DNA of 64,000 bases from CADCTP01 sp963849885. Its GTDB lineage: Bacteria > Actinomycetota > Actinomycetes > Mycobacteriales > CADCTP01. A program made the translations under genes and the position numbers. The stretch's first letter is position 1. Each line of letters starts with the position of its first letter. The notes below the pieces were generated by a model. The model worked only from the letters and a program-made list of their open reading frames with translations. It was not told the origin of the DNA and ran no database searches. Below are positions 44,010 to 52,385 of the stretch, in pieces. The DNA lies in NCBI GenBank assembly GCA_963849885.1, contig CAWKIV010000023.1:186001-250000 (forward strand), in the 5' to 3' direction.

Positions 44010-44547
44010 ATGACGCTCGACCGCCCGGTCGCCGAGCACCCGTACGACAAGCTGCCCGAGGTCCCGTCCTTCACGGTGACCAGCGACGACGTCCGTGACG
44101 GCGGGCCGAAGCCGGAGCGGCACGTCGCCGGCGGCGACAACGTCTCCCCGCACCTGCGCTGGCAGGGCGCCCCGGAGGGCACCCGGAGCTACGCGGTGAG
44201 CTGCTTCGACCCGGACGCGCCGACCCCGTCCGGCTACTGGCACTGGACCGTGGTGGACATCCCGGCCTCCGTGACCGAGCTGGCCGCCGGGGCCGGCGCC
44301 GGCGACGACTCGCTGCCGGAGGGCGCCTTCCACATCCGCAACGACGGCGGCGAGCGCGCCTACCAGGGCGCGGCACCGCCCGCCGGCGACCGGCCGCACC
44401 GCTACGTCTTCGCCGTGCACGCGGTCGACCAGGAGAAGCTCGGCGTGGACGCGGACGCCTCGGCCGCCGTGGTCGCGTTCAACCTGGTGTTCCACACGCT
44501 GGGCCGGGCCACGCTCACCCCGACCTACCAGACGCCGGCCAGACTAG
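44010..44547 (+). CDS. YbhB/YbcL family Raf-kinase-inhibitor-like protein, frame disturbed at the stop
   Basis: PEBP fold, about 178 residues: VTSDDVRDGGPKPERHVAGG, SPHLRWQGAPEGTRSYAVSCFDPDAPT, SGYWHWTVVDIPA, HRYVFAVHAVD, TLGRATLTPTYQ. The protein should end just after TPTYQTP; a TAG is present at 44545-44547 but one base out of frame (removing one C of GGCC restores it). The literal frame continues antisense through glnD to 47270, which cannot be real. GAGGAGG precedes ATG 44010; a small palindrome GAGCAC-CA-GTGCTC (43980-43993) lies just before. The gap 43773-44009 shows nothing else. Confidence 0.85.
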
Positions 44548-46895
44548 GCGGCCGCGGCGGCGAGGACGGCGTCGGTCACCGCCCGGCGGACCGCCGGGTC
44601 GGTGACCGGTCCGCCGTCCGCGCCCAGCACGTAGAAGGCGTCCACCACGGCGCCGCCGAGCGTGCTCACCCGGGCGCCGCGGACGTCCAGCCCGCAGCGC
44701 TCCAGCGCGGTGGTGACCCGGTGCAGCAGGCCGGCCGCGTCCGCCGCCCGCAGCTCCAGCACGGTCGCGCCGGTGGCCGCCCCGTCGAACCACAGCACCC
44801 GCGGCGGCTGGCCCTGCCGGTGCCCGTACGCGCGCTCCTTGGCGGCCAGCTTCTCGGCCAGCGGCAGCGACCCGGCCAGCGCCCGGGACACGTCGGCCCG
44901 CAGCAGCGCCGGCTCGGGCCCGCGGCCGAAGCGGGGCGACACGGTGAAGACGTCCACCGCGGTCCGGCCGACGGTGGCCACGGTGGCGGCGCGGACGTCC
45001 AGCTGGTGCAGGGCGAGCACGCCGGCGGTGCGGGACAGCAGGCCGGGCGCGTCCGGCGCGGCCACCGTCACCGTCCCGCCGTCCACCCGGACCGCCACCC
45101 CGCCGTCGGCGGCCAGCTCGCGCTGGGCCGCGGTGAGCGCCGGCAAGGCCGGCGGCGGCGCGCCGGCCAGCGCCTCCCGGGCCCGCTCGACCAGCTCGGC
45201 GACCAGCTCGGCCTTCCACTCCGACCACGCCGCCGGGCCGGTGGCCAGACCGTCCGCGATGGACAGTGCGTGCAGCAGGTCGAGCAGGTCGACCGAGGAG
45301 TCCACAGCGGACACCACGGTCCGGACGGTGACCGGGTCGGCCAGGTCGCGGCGGGTCGCGGTGTCCGGCAGCAGCAGGTGGTGGCGGACCATCGCGACGA
45401 CGGTGGCGGAGTCGCCGTAGGACAGTCCGAGCCGCGGGGCCAGCTCCCGCACCACCGCGACGCCGGCCTCGGTGTGGTCGCCCGGCCAGCCCTTGCCGAT
45501 GTCGTGCAGCAGCGCGCCGAGCAGCAGCAGGTCCGGCCGGGCCACCGTCAGGGTCAGCGCCGCCGCCTCCGCGGCCGCCTCGATCAGGTGCCGGTCCACG
45601 GTGAAGCGGTGCACCGGGTTGCGCTGCGGCCTGGACCGCACCCGGGCCCACTCCGGGATCAGCCGGACCAGCAGCCCGGCCTGGTCCAGCGCCTCGAGCA
45701 CCGGCACCGCGGCCGGCCCGGTGCCGAGCAGGTCGACGAACGCGTCCCGGGCCGCCGGCGGCCACGGCGTCGGCAGCGGCGCGGACTCGGTGGCCAGCCG
45801 GTCCAGCGCGTGCGGGGCCAGCGGCAGCCCGGCCCGGGCGGCCGCGGTGGCCGCCCGCAGCACCAGCACCGGGTCCGCCCACGGGTCGGCGTCCCGGGCC
45901 AGCACCACCTCGCCGCCCTGCTCGACCACGCCGTCGGCGAGCGGGCGGCGCGGCGCGGCCGAGGCCGGCGGCCGGCGGCCGGGCAGCACCCGGGCCAGCG
46001 AGCTCCGGCGCGCGGCCAGCTCGCCGTCGACCTGCCGCCACGCGGTGTCGGCGGCGAAGGCGACGGTCCGGCCGGCCTCGCTGACCGACCGGAGCAGGTC
46101 GTCGGCGTCGGCCCGGCCGAGCGCCGCGGCCACCCCGGGCTGCTCCTGCTGCACCAGCCGGTCCAGCGCGCGGCCGGCCCGCCGCTGCAGCTCGCCGCGG
46201 GCGTCCAGCAGCACGTCCCGGGCCGCGGCGAGCACCGCCCCGGGCACGTCGACCAGCTGCGTGGCCGCCAGCGCCCGGAGCGCGTGCACGTCGCGCAGCC
46301 CGCCGCGGGCGTCCTTGAGGTCCGGCTCCAGCAGGAAGGCCAGCTCGCCGGCGCCCTGCCAGCGCTCCCGGGTGGCGTCGCGCAGCTCGGGCAGCCGGCG
46401 GCGCCGGCTCTCCCGCCAGGTCGCGTACGCGGCCTCGCGCAGGGCGCCGGACAGCGCCGGGTCGCCGGCGAGGTGGCGCATCTCGAGCAGGCCGAGCGCG
46501 GCCTTGAGGTCGGCCCCGGCCACCGACACCGCCTCGGCCACCGTCCGGACCGAGTGGTCCAGGCCGATGCCGGCGTCCCAGACCGGATACCAGACCGCGT
46601 CCGCCACCTCGGCCACGTCGCGCCGACCTCGGTGCAGGAGGACGAGGTCGAGGTCGGAGTACGGCGCCGGCTCGCCGCGGCCGAGGCCGCCGACGGCGAC
46701 CAGCGCGACATCCGGGGCGCCGCCGAGCACCCCGGCCAGCCAGGCGTCGTAGAGCCCGGTCAGCGCGGCCCGCAGGGCGGCGCCGGTCAGCGGCCCGCGC
46801 CAGCAGCGCCGCCCGGCCGTCCCGCAACGCGGCCGCGGTCGGCGCCGGGCCGCCGGCACCCCGGCCGGGCGCGACCGGCGCCGGGCCGCCGACAC
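44544..46895 (-). CDS. glnD: [Protein-PII] uridylyl/adenylyltransferase GlnD, N-terminal frame disturbed
   Basis: 783 residues in this frame. Nucleotidyltransferase motif VAVGGLGRGEPAPYSDLDLVLL, HD domain LLLGALLHDIGKGWPGDHTEAG, then two ACT domains (VAAPDAPGLLSRTAGVLALHQLD; ELRAADAAGLLHRVTTALERCGL). Modifies the PII T-loop in response to glutamine. The true N-terminus (AAALRDGRAALLAR) is in another frame, readable up to 46944; deleting one G near 46797 joins it to PLTGAALRAAL. The annotated GTG start therefore reads about 35 wrong residues. Last gene of amt-glnK-glnD. Confidence 0.9.
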   Translation of the reverse strand: MSAARRRSRPAGVPAARRRPRPRCGTAGRRCWRGPLTGAALRAALTGLYDAWLAGVLGGAPDVALVAVGGLGRGEPAPYSDLDLVLLHRGRRDVAEVADAVWYPVWDAGIGLDHSVRTVAEAVSVAGADLKAALGLLEMRHLAGDPALSGALREAAYATWRESRRRRLPELRDATRERWQGAGELAFLLEPDLKDARGGLRDVHALRALAATQLVDVPGAVLAAARDVLLDARGELQRRAGRALDRLVQQEQPGVAAALGRADADDLLRSVSEAGRTVAFAADTAWRQVDGELAARRSSLARVLPGRRPPASAAPRRPLADGVVEQGGEVVLARDADPWADPVLVLRAATAAARAGLPLAPHALDRLATESAPLPTPWPPAARDAFVDLLGTGPAAVPVLEALDQAGLLVRLIPEWARVRSRPQRNPVHRFTVDRHLIEAAAEAAALTLTVARPDLLLLGALLHDIGKGWPGDHTEAGVAVVRELAPRLGLSYGDSATVVAMVRHHLLLPDTATRRDLADPVTVRTVVSAVDSSVDLLDLLHALSIADGLATGPAAWSEWKAELVAELVERAREALAGAPPPALPALTAAQRELAADGGVAVRVDGGTVTVAAPDAPGLLSRTAGVLALHQLDVRAATVATVGRTAVDVFTVSPRFGRGPEPALLRADVSRALAGSLPLAEKLAAKERAYGHRQGQPPRVLWFDGAATGATVLELRAADAAGLLHRVTTALERCGLDVRGARVSTLGGAVVDAFYVLGADGGPVTDPAVRRAVTDAVLAAAAA

Positions 46896-47019
46896 CCCGG
46901 CCGGGCGCGACGGCGCGGGCCGCCGGCACCCGGGCCGCCGGCACCCGGCCCGGGCGCGGGTCGACCCGGCCCGGCGGACGTCGTCCGCCGGGCCGGGTCG
47001 GGTCCGGAGACCTCAGTGC

Positions 47020-47358
47020 TCAGAGCGCGTCGGCCCCGCGCTCACCGGTACGGACCCGGACCACCGCGTCCACCGGCGTCACCCACACCTTGCCGTCGCC
47101 GATCTTGCCGGTGCGGCCGGCCTCGACGATGGTGTCCACCACCTTGTCCGCGTCCAGGTCGTCGACCAGCACCTCGACCCGCACCTTGGGCACCAGGTCC
47201 ACGGTGTACTCCGCGCCCCGGTAGACCTCGGTGTGGCCCTTCTGCCGGCCGTACCCGCGGACCTCGCTGACGGTCAGCCCGAGCACGCCGAGCGTCTCCA
47301 GCGCGGACTTCACGTCCTCGAGCTTGAACGGCTTGACGATCGCGGTGACGAGCTTCAT
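47020..47358 (-). CDS. glnK: Nitrogen regulatory PII protein GlnK
   Basis: 112 residues. T-loop with Tyr51 (VYRGAEYTVDLVPKV), the site modified by GlnD; signatures GYGRQKGHTEVYRG and the C-terminal GKIGDGKVWVTPVDAVVRVRTGE. Reports 2-oxoglutarate and energy state to Amt and GlnD. ATG overlaps the amt stop by four bases. Confidence 0.97.
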   Translation of the reverse strand: MKLVTAIVKPFKLEDVKSALETLGVLGLTVSEVRGYGRQKGHTEVYRGAEYTVDLVPKVRVEVLVDDLDADKVVDTIVEAGRTGKIGDGKVWVTPVDAVVRVRTGERGADAL

Positions 47359-48692
47359 GCCGACACCCCCTCACGCGCGGCCGGAGTCCGCTCGGAGGTG
47401 GACATCGGCTGGTCGCCGGTCGACCCGCCGCCGAGCGTGCTCAGCTCGTACGCGCTCTCGCCGTGCACCGCGGTGTCCAGGCCCTCGTCCTCGACCTCTG
47501 CCGGCACCCGGTTCTTGATCACCAGGTTGATCAGGAAGCCGATGATGAAGGTGGCGGCCAGCGAGTAGGCACAGACGACCAGGACGACCAGCGCCTGCTT
47601 GCCGAGCAGGCCGGCGCCGCCGCCGTAGAACAGGCCGTCCGCGCCGAGCGCGTTGACGTCGGTGGTGGCCCACAGGCCCACGCACAGCGAGCCGAGGATG
47701 CCACCGACCAGGTGGACAGCGACGACGTCGAGCGAGTCGTCGAAGCCGAGCTTCGACTTGAGCGAGACCGCCAGGGCGCACGCGCCACCGGCGATCAGGC
47801 CGATCCCGATCGAGCCGAGCGGGCTGACGAAGCCGGCCGCCGGGGTGATCGCGACCAGGCCGGCCACCGCGCCGGACGCCGCGCCGACCGCGGTCGGCTT
47901 GCCGTAGCGCAGCTTCTCCACGCCGATCCAGGCGAGCATCGCCGCGCAGGTGGCCGTGTTGGTGTTGATGAACGCGAACCCGGCGAGCTGGTTGGCGCCG
48001 AGGGCGGAGCCGGCGTTGAAGCCGAACCAGCCGAACCACAGCAGGCCCGCGCCGAGCATCACGAACGGCACGTTGTGCGGCCGCATCCGGTCCTTCGGCC
48101 AGCCGCGCCGGCGGCCGAGCAGGATCGCCATCGCCAGTGCCGCGGCGCCCGCGTTGATGTGGACCACGGTGCCGCCGGCGAAGTCCAGCGCACCGCGCTG
48201 GAACGCCCAGCCCTGGGGGGAGAAGACCCAGTGCGCGACGGGCGAGTAGACCAGCACCGACCAGAGCACGGCGAACGGCACGAAGGCGCCGAACTTCCAC
48301 CGGTCGGCCGTGGCGCCGGTGATGAGCGCGACCGTGATGATCGCGAACATCAGCTGGAACGCGACGAAGACCGTCGGCGGGATGACCTGGGCGAAGCTGT
48401 CCACGTAGCCCGGGATCGTCTCGCCCATGTTCTGCAGGCCGGCGAAGTCGAAGTTGCCGATGAAGCGGTTTCCGTCACCGCCGAAGGCGAGGCTGAATCC
48501 CACCAGGACCCAGACGATGCCGACGAGCGCGATGGTGACGAAGTTCTGCACGAGCATGCCGAGCACGTTCTTCGAGCGGACCAGGCCGCCGTAGAAGAAC
48601 GCGAGGCCGGGTGTCATGAGCAGTACCAGCGCTGCGCTGGCCAGGACCCAGGCGGTTGCGCCAGCGTCCACCGTCTCGAAGTCAAACGGCAC
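47355..48692 (-). CDS. amt: Ammonium transporter AmtB
   Basis: 445 residues, eleven membrane helices. Conserved FFYGGLVRSKNVL, ALIEG-equivalent region ITGATADRWKF, twin-His pore residues in TVVHINAGAAALAMAI and VAVHLVGGILGSL, GFNAGSALGANQLAG. Hydrophilic C-terminal tail of about 50 residues. GTG at 48692 with GGAGGAG upstream. Heads the operon behind a GlnR-like box. Confidence 0.96.
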   Translation of the reverse strand: MPFDFETVDAGATAWVLASAALVLLMTPGLAFFYGGLVRSKNVLGMLVQNFVTIALVGIVWVLVGFSLAFGGDGNRFIGNFDFAGLQNMGETIPGYVDSFAQVIPPTVFVAFQLMFAIITVALITGATADRWKFGAFVPFAVLWSVLVYSPVAHWVFSPQGWAFQRGALDFAGGTVVHINAGAAALAMAILLGRRRGWPKDRMRPHNVPFVMLGAGLLWFGWFGFNAGSALGANQLAGFAFINTNTATCAAMLAWIGVEKLRYGKPTAVGAASGAVAGLVAITPAAGFVSPLGSIGIGLIAGGACALAVSLKSKLGFDDSLDVVAVHLVGGILGSLCVGLWATTDVNALGADGLFYGGGAGLLGKQALVVLVVCAYSLAATFIIGFLINLVIKNRVPAEVEDEGLDTAVHGESAYELSTLGGGSTGDQPMSTSERTPAAREGVSA

Positions 48693-48742
48693 TGCTCCTC
48701 CTCTCCTGGGGGCGGGGTCTGGAGGAACGGTGGCAGCGCGCT

Positions 48743-48780
48743 GTTTCCCCGGCGGATCCCTTCTGTTTCCGAGCGGTGAA
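48743..48780. promoter_or_regulatory. GlnR-like double box upstream of amt
   Basis: Plus-strand reading: GTTTC-N6-GGATC-N6-GTTTC-N6-GTGAA, i.e. on the minus strand two exact GAAAC half sites 22 bp apart with degenerate partners (TTCAC fair, GATCC poor). The spacing is that of the Streptomyces GlnR a-site/b-site pair (gTnAC-n6-GaAAC, repeated every 22 bp). It lies 51-88 bp before the amt start. Expected to activate amt-glnK-glnD under nitrogen limitation. Confidence 0.55.
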
Positions 48781-48875
48781 CTACCGGGCGGTCACGCGAC
48801 GTGCATGTTTCGGTACGGGGCCCGGGCGCCGCACGGCGGCACCACCTTCACCCGGACGGCCCTGAGACGGCCGGC

Positions 48876-50369
48876 TCAGCGCGGCGGCGGGAAGATGCCC
48901 TGCCCCGGGGACAGGATGCGGCGCGGGTCCCAGGCCGCCTTGGCCGCGGCGAAGGCCGGCCAGTCCCGGCCGAAGTGGTCCAGCCAGTCGCGGCGGGTCA
49001 GCGGCACCGAGCCGATGGGGTAGCGCTTGCCGCCGGCGTCGCGGGTCCGCTCGTACAGCACCCGGTTGTCCGCCCGCTGCGCCGCCGCGTCGGCCGGCGG
49101 CACCGTGGTCCGCAGCAGCGAGAACAGCCAGGCCACCGGCTCCTGCTTGGGCACCTGCACGAACGGCGGCCGGACCAGCCGGGGCCGGAACGGGTAGAGC
49201 AGCACCGGCCCCTGTCCGGTGTCGGCCAGCGTCAGGTCGGCCAGCGTCGCCGCGGCCACCTGCTCGACCCGGCTGTCCGGCAGGAAGACGTCGATCCACG
49301 GGTGCGGCAGATACCAGGCGCCGATCTGCTTGAGGAACTCCACCGTCGGCGCCAGCCGGTTCACCCACTCCAGGTACGTGTAGTCGGTCACCTGGGTGCG
49401 GGCCGGGTCGAAGCGCAGCCCGCGGGTGATCGCCGCGTCGTCCGGCGGGGTGCCGTCGTGGTACGCGGCCGCGTCGACGAGGTAGTCCCAGCGGGTGTCC
49501 GCGGCGTCCCGGACCGCCTGCCCCTCCAGCGAGCTGAACCGGCGGCCGCCCAGCAGCCGCCGCTGGTCGCCCAGGTAGGTGTCCAGGTCGGAGTAGTAGA
49601 GCTGGTAGCCACGGGCGGCGGCCGGGGCCGGGATCAGCGTGATCGTCGCCCGCACCACGATCGCCAGCTGGCCGAGGCTGCCCAGCACCGCGTGGAAGAG
49701 CGCGGCGTGCCGGCGCGGCGAGCAGCGCACCAGGTCGCCCTCGCCGGTCACCACCTCCAGCTCCAGCACGGTGTCGACCTGCATCCCGTACGTCTGCGTG
49801 GTGCCGCCGATGCCGCCGGCCATCAGGGTGCCGCCGATCGACAGCCCGACGTAGTCGGTGAAGACCGGCGGGGTGAGCCCGCGGGCCACCGCGGCCACCG
49901 CGAGGTCCAGCCAGGTCACGCCCGGGTCGACGACCGCGCGGTCGGCCCGCACCTCGTGGATCCGGGCGAGCGTCCGGGAGTCGATCACCACGCCGGCCCG
50001 GACCTGGGACTGCCCGTCGGTGCTGTGCCCCTGGCCGCGGACGGAGATGCCGAGGCAGTGCCTCTTCGCATACCGCACCATCCGCACCACGTCCCGGACC
50101 GAGCCGGGCCGGAGCACCGCGACCGGCGTGCGGTGCACGATGTGGCCGTAGTCGTCCGCCGCCTCGGCCAGCGCGGCCGGGTCGGTGGTCAGCTCGCCGT
50201 CGAGGTCCGGGACCGAGACCGCGCCGCGCGGCACGCCGCCCGGGGCGGCGGCCGCCTGGGCGGCGGTCACCCAGCCCCCGTTGAGCGGGTCGAAGGCCAC
50301 CACGGCGGCACCGGCCACGGTGGCGGCGGCGGCGGTGAGGAAGCGGCGGCGGTCGAGACGGTCGGACAT
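48876..50369 (-). CDS. Tat-exported FAD-binding oxidoreductase, cytokinin dehydrogenase-like
   Basis: 497 residues. Twin-arginine signal at the N-terminus (RLDRRRFLTAAAATVAGAAVVAF). PCMH FAD domain with RGQGHSTDGQSQV (covalent-FAD His in GQGHS) and GLSIGGTLMAGGIGGTTQTYG; C-terminal cytokinin-dehydrogenase-type domain ending AAWDPRRILSPGQGIFPP. Closest by pattern to cytokinin dehydrogenases, which cleave the side chain of N6-isopentenyl adenines; substrate not proven. Exported oxidase facing the outside. Confidence 0.85.
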   Translation of the reverse strand: MSDRLDRRRFLTAAAATVAGAAVVAFDPLNGGWVTAAQAAAAPGGVPRGAVSVPDLDGELTTDPAALAEAADDYGHIVHRTPVAVLRPGSVRDVVRMVRYAKRHCLGISVRGQGHSTDGQSQVRAGVVIDSRTLARIHEVRADRAVVDPGVTWLDLAVAAVARGLTPPVFTDYVGLSIGGTLMAGGIGGTTQTYGMQVDTVLELEVVTGEGDLVRCSPRRHAALFHAVLGSLGQLAIVVRATITLIPAPAAARGYQLYYSDLDTYLGDQRRLLGGRRFSSLEGQAVRDAADTRWDYLVDAAAYHDGTPPDDAAITRGLRFDPARTQVTDYTYLEWVNRLAPTVEFLKQIGAWYLPHPWIDVFLPDSRVEQVAAATLADLTLADTGQGPVLLYPFRPRLVRPPFVQVPKQEPVAWLFSLLRTTVPPADAAAQRADNRVLYERTRDAGGKRYPIGSVPLTRRDWLDHFGRDWPAFAAAKAAWDPRRILSPGQGIFPPPR

Positions 50370-50465
50370 CGACTCCCCCTCGGGTCGGCGGACGCCAACT
50401 CCATCACGGTCCGGGACGACCCGTGATGCCGGCGCCCGATGGTCACCCGGTCGGGCTATACCGGC

Positions 50466-51614
50466 TCAGACGGTCTCCCCGAGCAGCGCGTCCACGAACG
50501 CCTCCGGCTCGAACGGGGCCAGGTCGTCGGGCCCCTCCCCCAGCCCGACCAGCTTCACCGGCACCCCGAGCTCGCGCTGCACGGCGATCACGATGCCGCC
50601 CTTGGCGGTGCCGTCCAGCTTGGTCAGCACGATGCCGGTGACGTCCACCGCCTCGGTGAAGACCCGGGCCTGGACCACCCCGTTCTGCCCCGTGGTGGCG
50701 TCCAGCACCAGCAGCGTCTCGTCCACCGGCCCCTGCTTCTCCACCACCCGCTTGATCTTGCCCAGCTCGTCCATCAGCCCGGTCTTGGTGTGCAGCCGCC
50801 CGGCCGTGTCGATCAGCACGGTGTCCACGCCGATCTGGTCGCCCTGCTCGGTGCCCTGCTTGACCGCCTCGAAGGCGACCGAGGCGGGGTCGCCGCCCTC
50901 CGGCCCGCGGACCACCCGGGCACCGACCCGGGTGGCCCAGGTCTCCAGCTGGTCGGCCGCCGCGGCCCGGAACGTGTCGGCCGCGCCGAGCAGCACGGTC
51001 CGCCCGTCGGCGACCAGCAGCCGGGCGATCTTGCCGCAGGTGGTGGTCTTGCCGGTGCCGTTGACGCCGACCACGAGCAGCACCGCCGGCCGGCCGTCCG
51101 GGTGCGGGATCGTCTGCAGGGTCCGGTCCAGGTCGGGCTGCAGCGCGGTCACCAGCTCGTCGGCCAGCAGCGCGCGCAGCTCCCCCTCGGACCGGGTGCC
51201 GAGCACCTTGGTCCGGGTCCGCAGCCGCCCCACGATCTCCTGGGTGGCGCCGACGCCGACGTCCGCGGCCAGCAGCGCGTCCTCGACCTCCTCCCAGGCG
51301 TCCTCGTCCAGCCGCTCCCGGGACAGCAGGCCGAGCAGCCCGCGGCCGAGGGTGGACTGGGAGCGGGCCAGCCGGGACCGCAGCCGGACCAGCCGGCCGG
51401 CCGCCGCCTCCGGCACGTCCAGCTCGGACGGTCCGGGGATGCCGACCGGCCGGGCCGGCGCGACGTCCTCCTCGGCCAGCGGCGGCAACGTCTCCGCCGG
51501 CCGGGCCGCCTCCGGCGGCAGCGTGGTGGTCCCGCGCCGCCGCGGCAGCACCAGCGCGACGACCGCGACGACCAGCACCACCGCGATGACGACCCCGAGG
51601 ATCAGGAACTCCAT
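50466..51614 (-). CDS. ftsY: SRP receptor FtsY
   Basis: 382 residues. N-terminal membrane anchor (EFLILGVVIAVVLVVAVVALVL), short acidic linker, NG domain with VVGVNGTGKTTTCGKIA, GAADTFRAAAADQL, DTAGRLHTKTGLMDEL, TKLDGTAKGG. Receives Ffh-ribosome complexes at the membrane. The adjacency to smc and amt-glnK-glnD is conserved in actinobacteria. Confidence 0.96.
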   Translation of the reverse strand: MEFLILGVVIAVVLVVAVVALVLPRRRGTTTLPPEAARPAETLPPLAEEDVAPARPVGIPGPSELDVPEAAAGRLVRLRSRLARSQSTLGRGLLGLLSRERLDEDAWEEVEDALLAADVGVGATQEIVGRLRTRTKVLGTRSEGELRALLADELVTALQPDLDRTLQTIPHPDGRPAVLLVVGVNGTGKTTTCGKIARLLVADGRTVLLGAADTFRAAAADQLETWATRVGARVVRGPEGGDPASVAFEAVKQGTEQGDQIGVDTVLIDTAGRLHTKTGLMDELGKIKRVVEKQGPVDETLLVLDATTGQNGVVQARVFTEAVDVTGIVLTKLDGTAKGGIVIAVQRELGVPVKLVGLGEGPDDLAPFEPEAFVDALLGETV

Positions 51615-51701
51615 GCCGCCCAGTCTCCCAGGGTGGGCGGCGGCCGGCCCGCCGCGGGGGCGGCCGCTCCGGGCCCGGCCCGGGAACCGCCGCCGGCCGG
51701 G

Positions 51702-52088
51702 TCAGGCGTGGATGACGTCGGCCGGCAGCCGCCGGGCCAGGATCCGGTCGTCCGTGGTCAGCAGCGGGCAGTCCAGCTCGATGGCCAGCGCGACGTACAG
51801 GGCGTCGTACGCGTGCAGCTGGTTGCGCAGCGACCAGGCGCGCGGCAGCAGCGGCTCCAGCGCGTACCGCTCCACCGGGGCCTGCCGGAGGTCCTCGACC
51901 GCCTCCGCGGCCCGGCCGGCCGTGATGGTCCGGTTGCGCTCCAGCCCGCGCAGCGCGGACAGGATCTCCGCGTCGATCACCGCGGGCGCGACGAGACGGC
52001 GGTCGTCGACGGCGTCCTGGACGGCCTCCGCCCGCAGGGTGCGCAGCAGCAGCTCGACGAGGGCGCCGGCGTCAATGACGCAGTACAC
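51702..52088 (-). CDS. PIN-domain ribonuclease (VapC/FitB-like toxin)
   Basis: 128 residues. Acidic PIN quartet visible: MYCVIDAGALVELL (Asp), VIDAEILSALRG (Glu), YDALYVALAIELDCPLLTTDDRIL (two Asp). Cuts RNA, probably tRNA or rRNA, when freed from its antitoxin. GTG 52088 lies inside the antitoxin gene's 3' end (17-bp overlap), the standard TA layout. Confidence 0.92.
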   Translation of the reverse strand: MYCVIDAGALVELLLRTLRAEAVQDAVDDRRLVAPAVIDAEILSALRGLERNRTITAGRAAEAVEDLRQAPVERYALEPLLPRAWSLRNQLHAYDALYVALAIELDCPLLTTDDRILARRLPADVIHA

Positions 52089-52326
52089 GACGGGCCCGGG
52101 AGTCGCGGTCCGCCCGCGCCCCCTCGACCGCCCCGATGACGTCCGCCTCCCGGACCGGCTCCCGCGAGCTGAGCGAGGCCAGCCACTCCCGGGTGGACGG
52201 CCGGCCCACGTCCCGCTCCAGCAGGCGCAGCACGTACGTCGACAGGGTCACCCGCTCCTCCGCGGCCCGCTCCCGGAGCCGCCGGTGCAGGTCGGGTGGC
52301 ACGTCACGCACCTGGATGGCGGGCAC
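52072..52326 (-). CDS. FitA-like ribbon-helix-helix antitoxin
   Basis: 84 residues. The start MPAIQVRDVPPDLHRRLRER and ERVTLSTYVLRLLERDV form the RHH DNA-binding domain; the C-terminal segment PSTREWLASLSSREPVREAD should wrap the toxin. GTG 52326 is preferred to ATG 52344 because it gives the usual FitA N-terminus and leaves the palindrome at 52341-52357 free as an operator. Confidence 0.88.
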   Translation of the reverse strand: MPAIQVRDVPPDLHRRLRERAAEERVTLSTYVLRLLERDVGRPSTREWLASLSSREPVREADVIGAVEGARADRDSRARRVLRH

Positions 52327-52340
52327 GGTCGCCGACGCTA

Positions 52341-52357
52341 GCATGCGTTGCGCATGC
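52341..52357. promoter_or_regulatory. Operator palindrome of the toxin-antitoxin pair
   Basis: GCATGCG-TTG-CGCATGC, perfect 7-bp arms, 15 bp upstream of the antitoxin start. Position and symmetry fit autoregulation by the RHH antitoxin. Confidence 0.55.
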
Positions 52358-52385
52358 GGAGGTTTCGGGCAGGTGACGTCCCGGC

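Noticed and set aside
43828..44013. A 61-codon frame before the YbhB gene
   Set aside because: Arg/Gly/Ser-rich, no ribosome-binding site, overlaps the YbhB start and matches no family.
43821..47270. A 1149-codon plus-strand frame
   Set aside because: Only the YbhB part is real; the rest is antisense to glnD and exists because stops are rare in GC-rich DNA.
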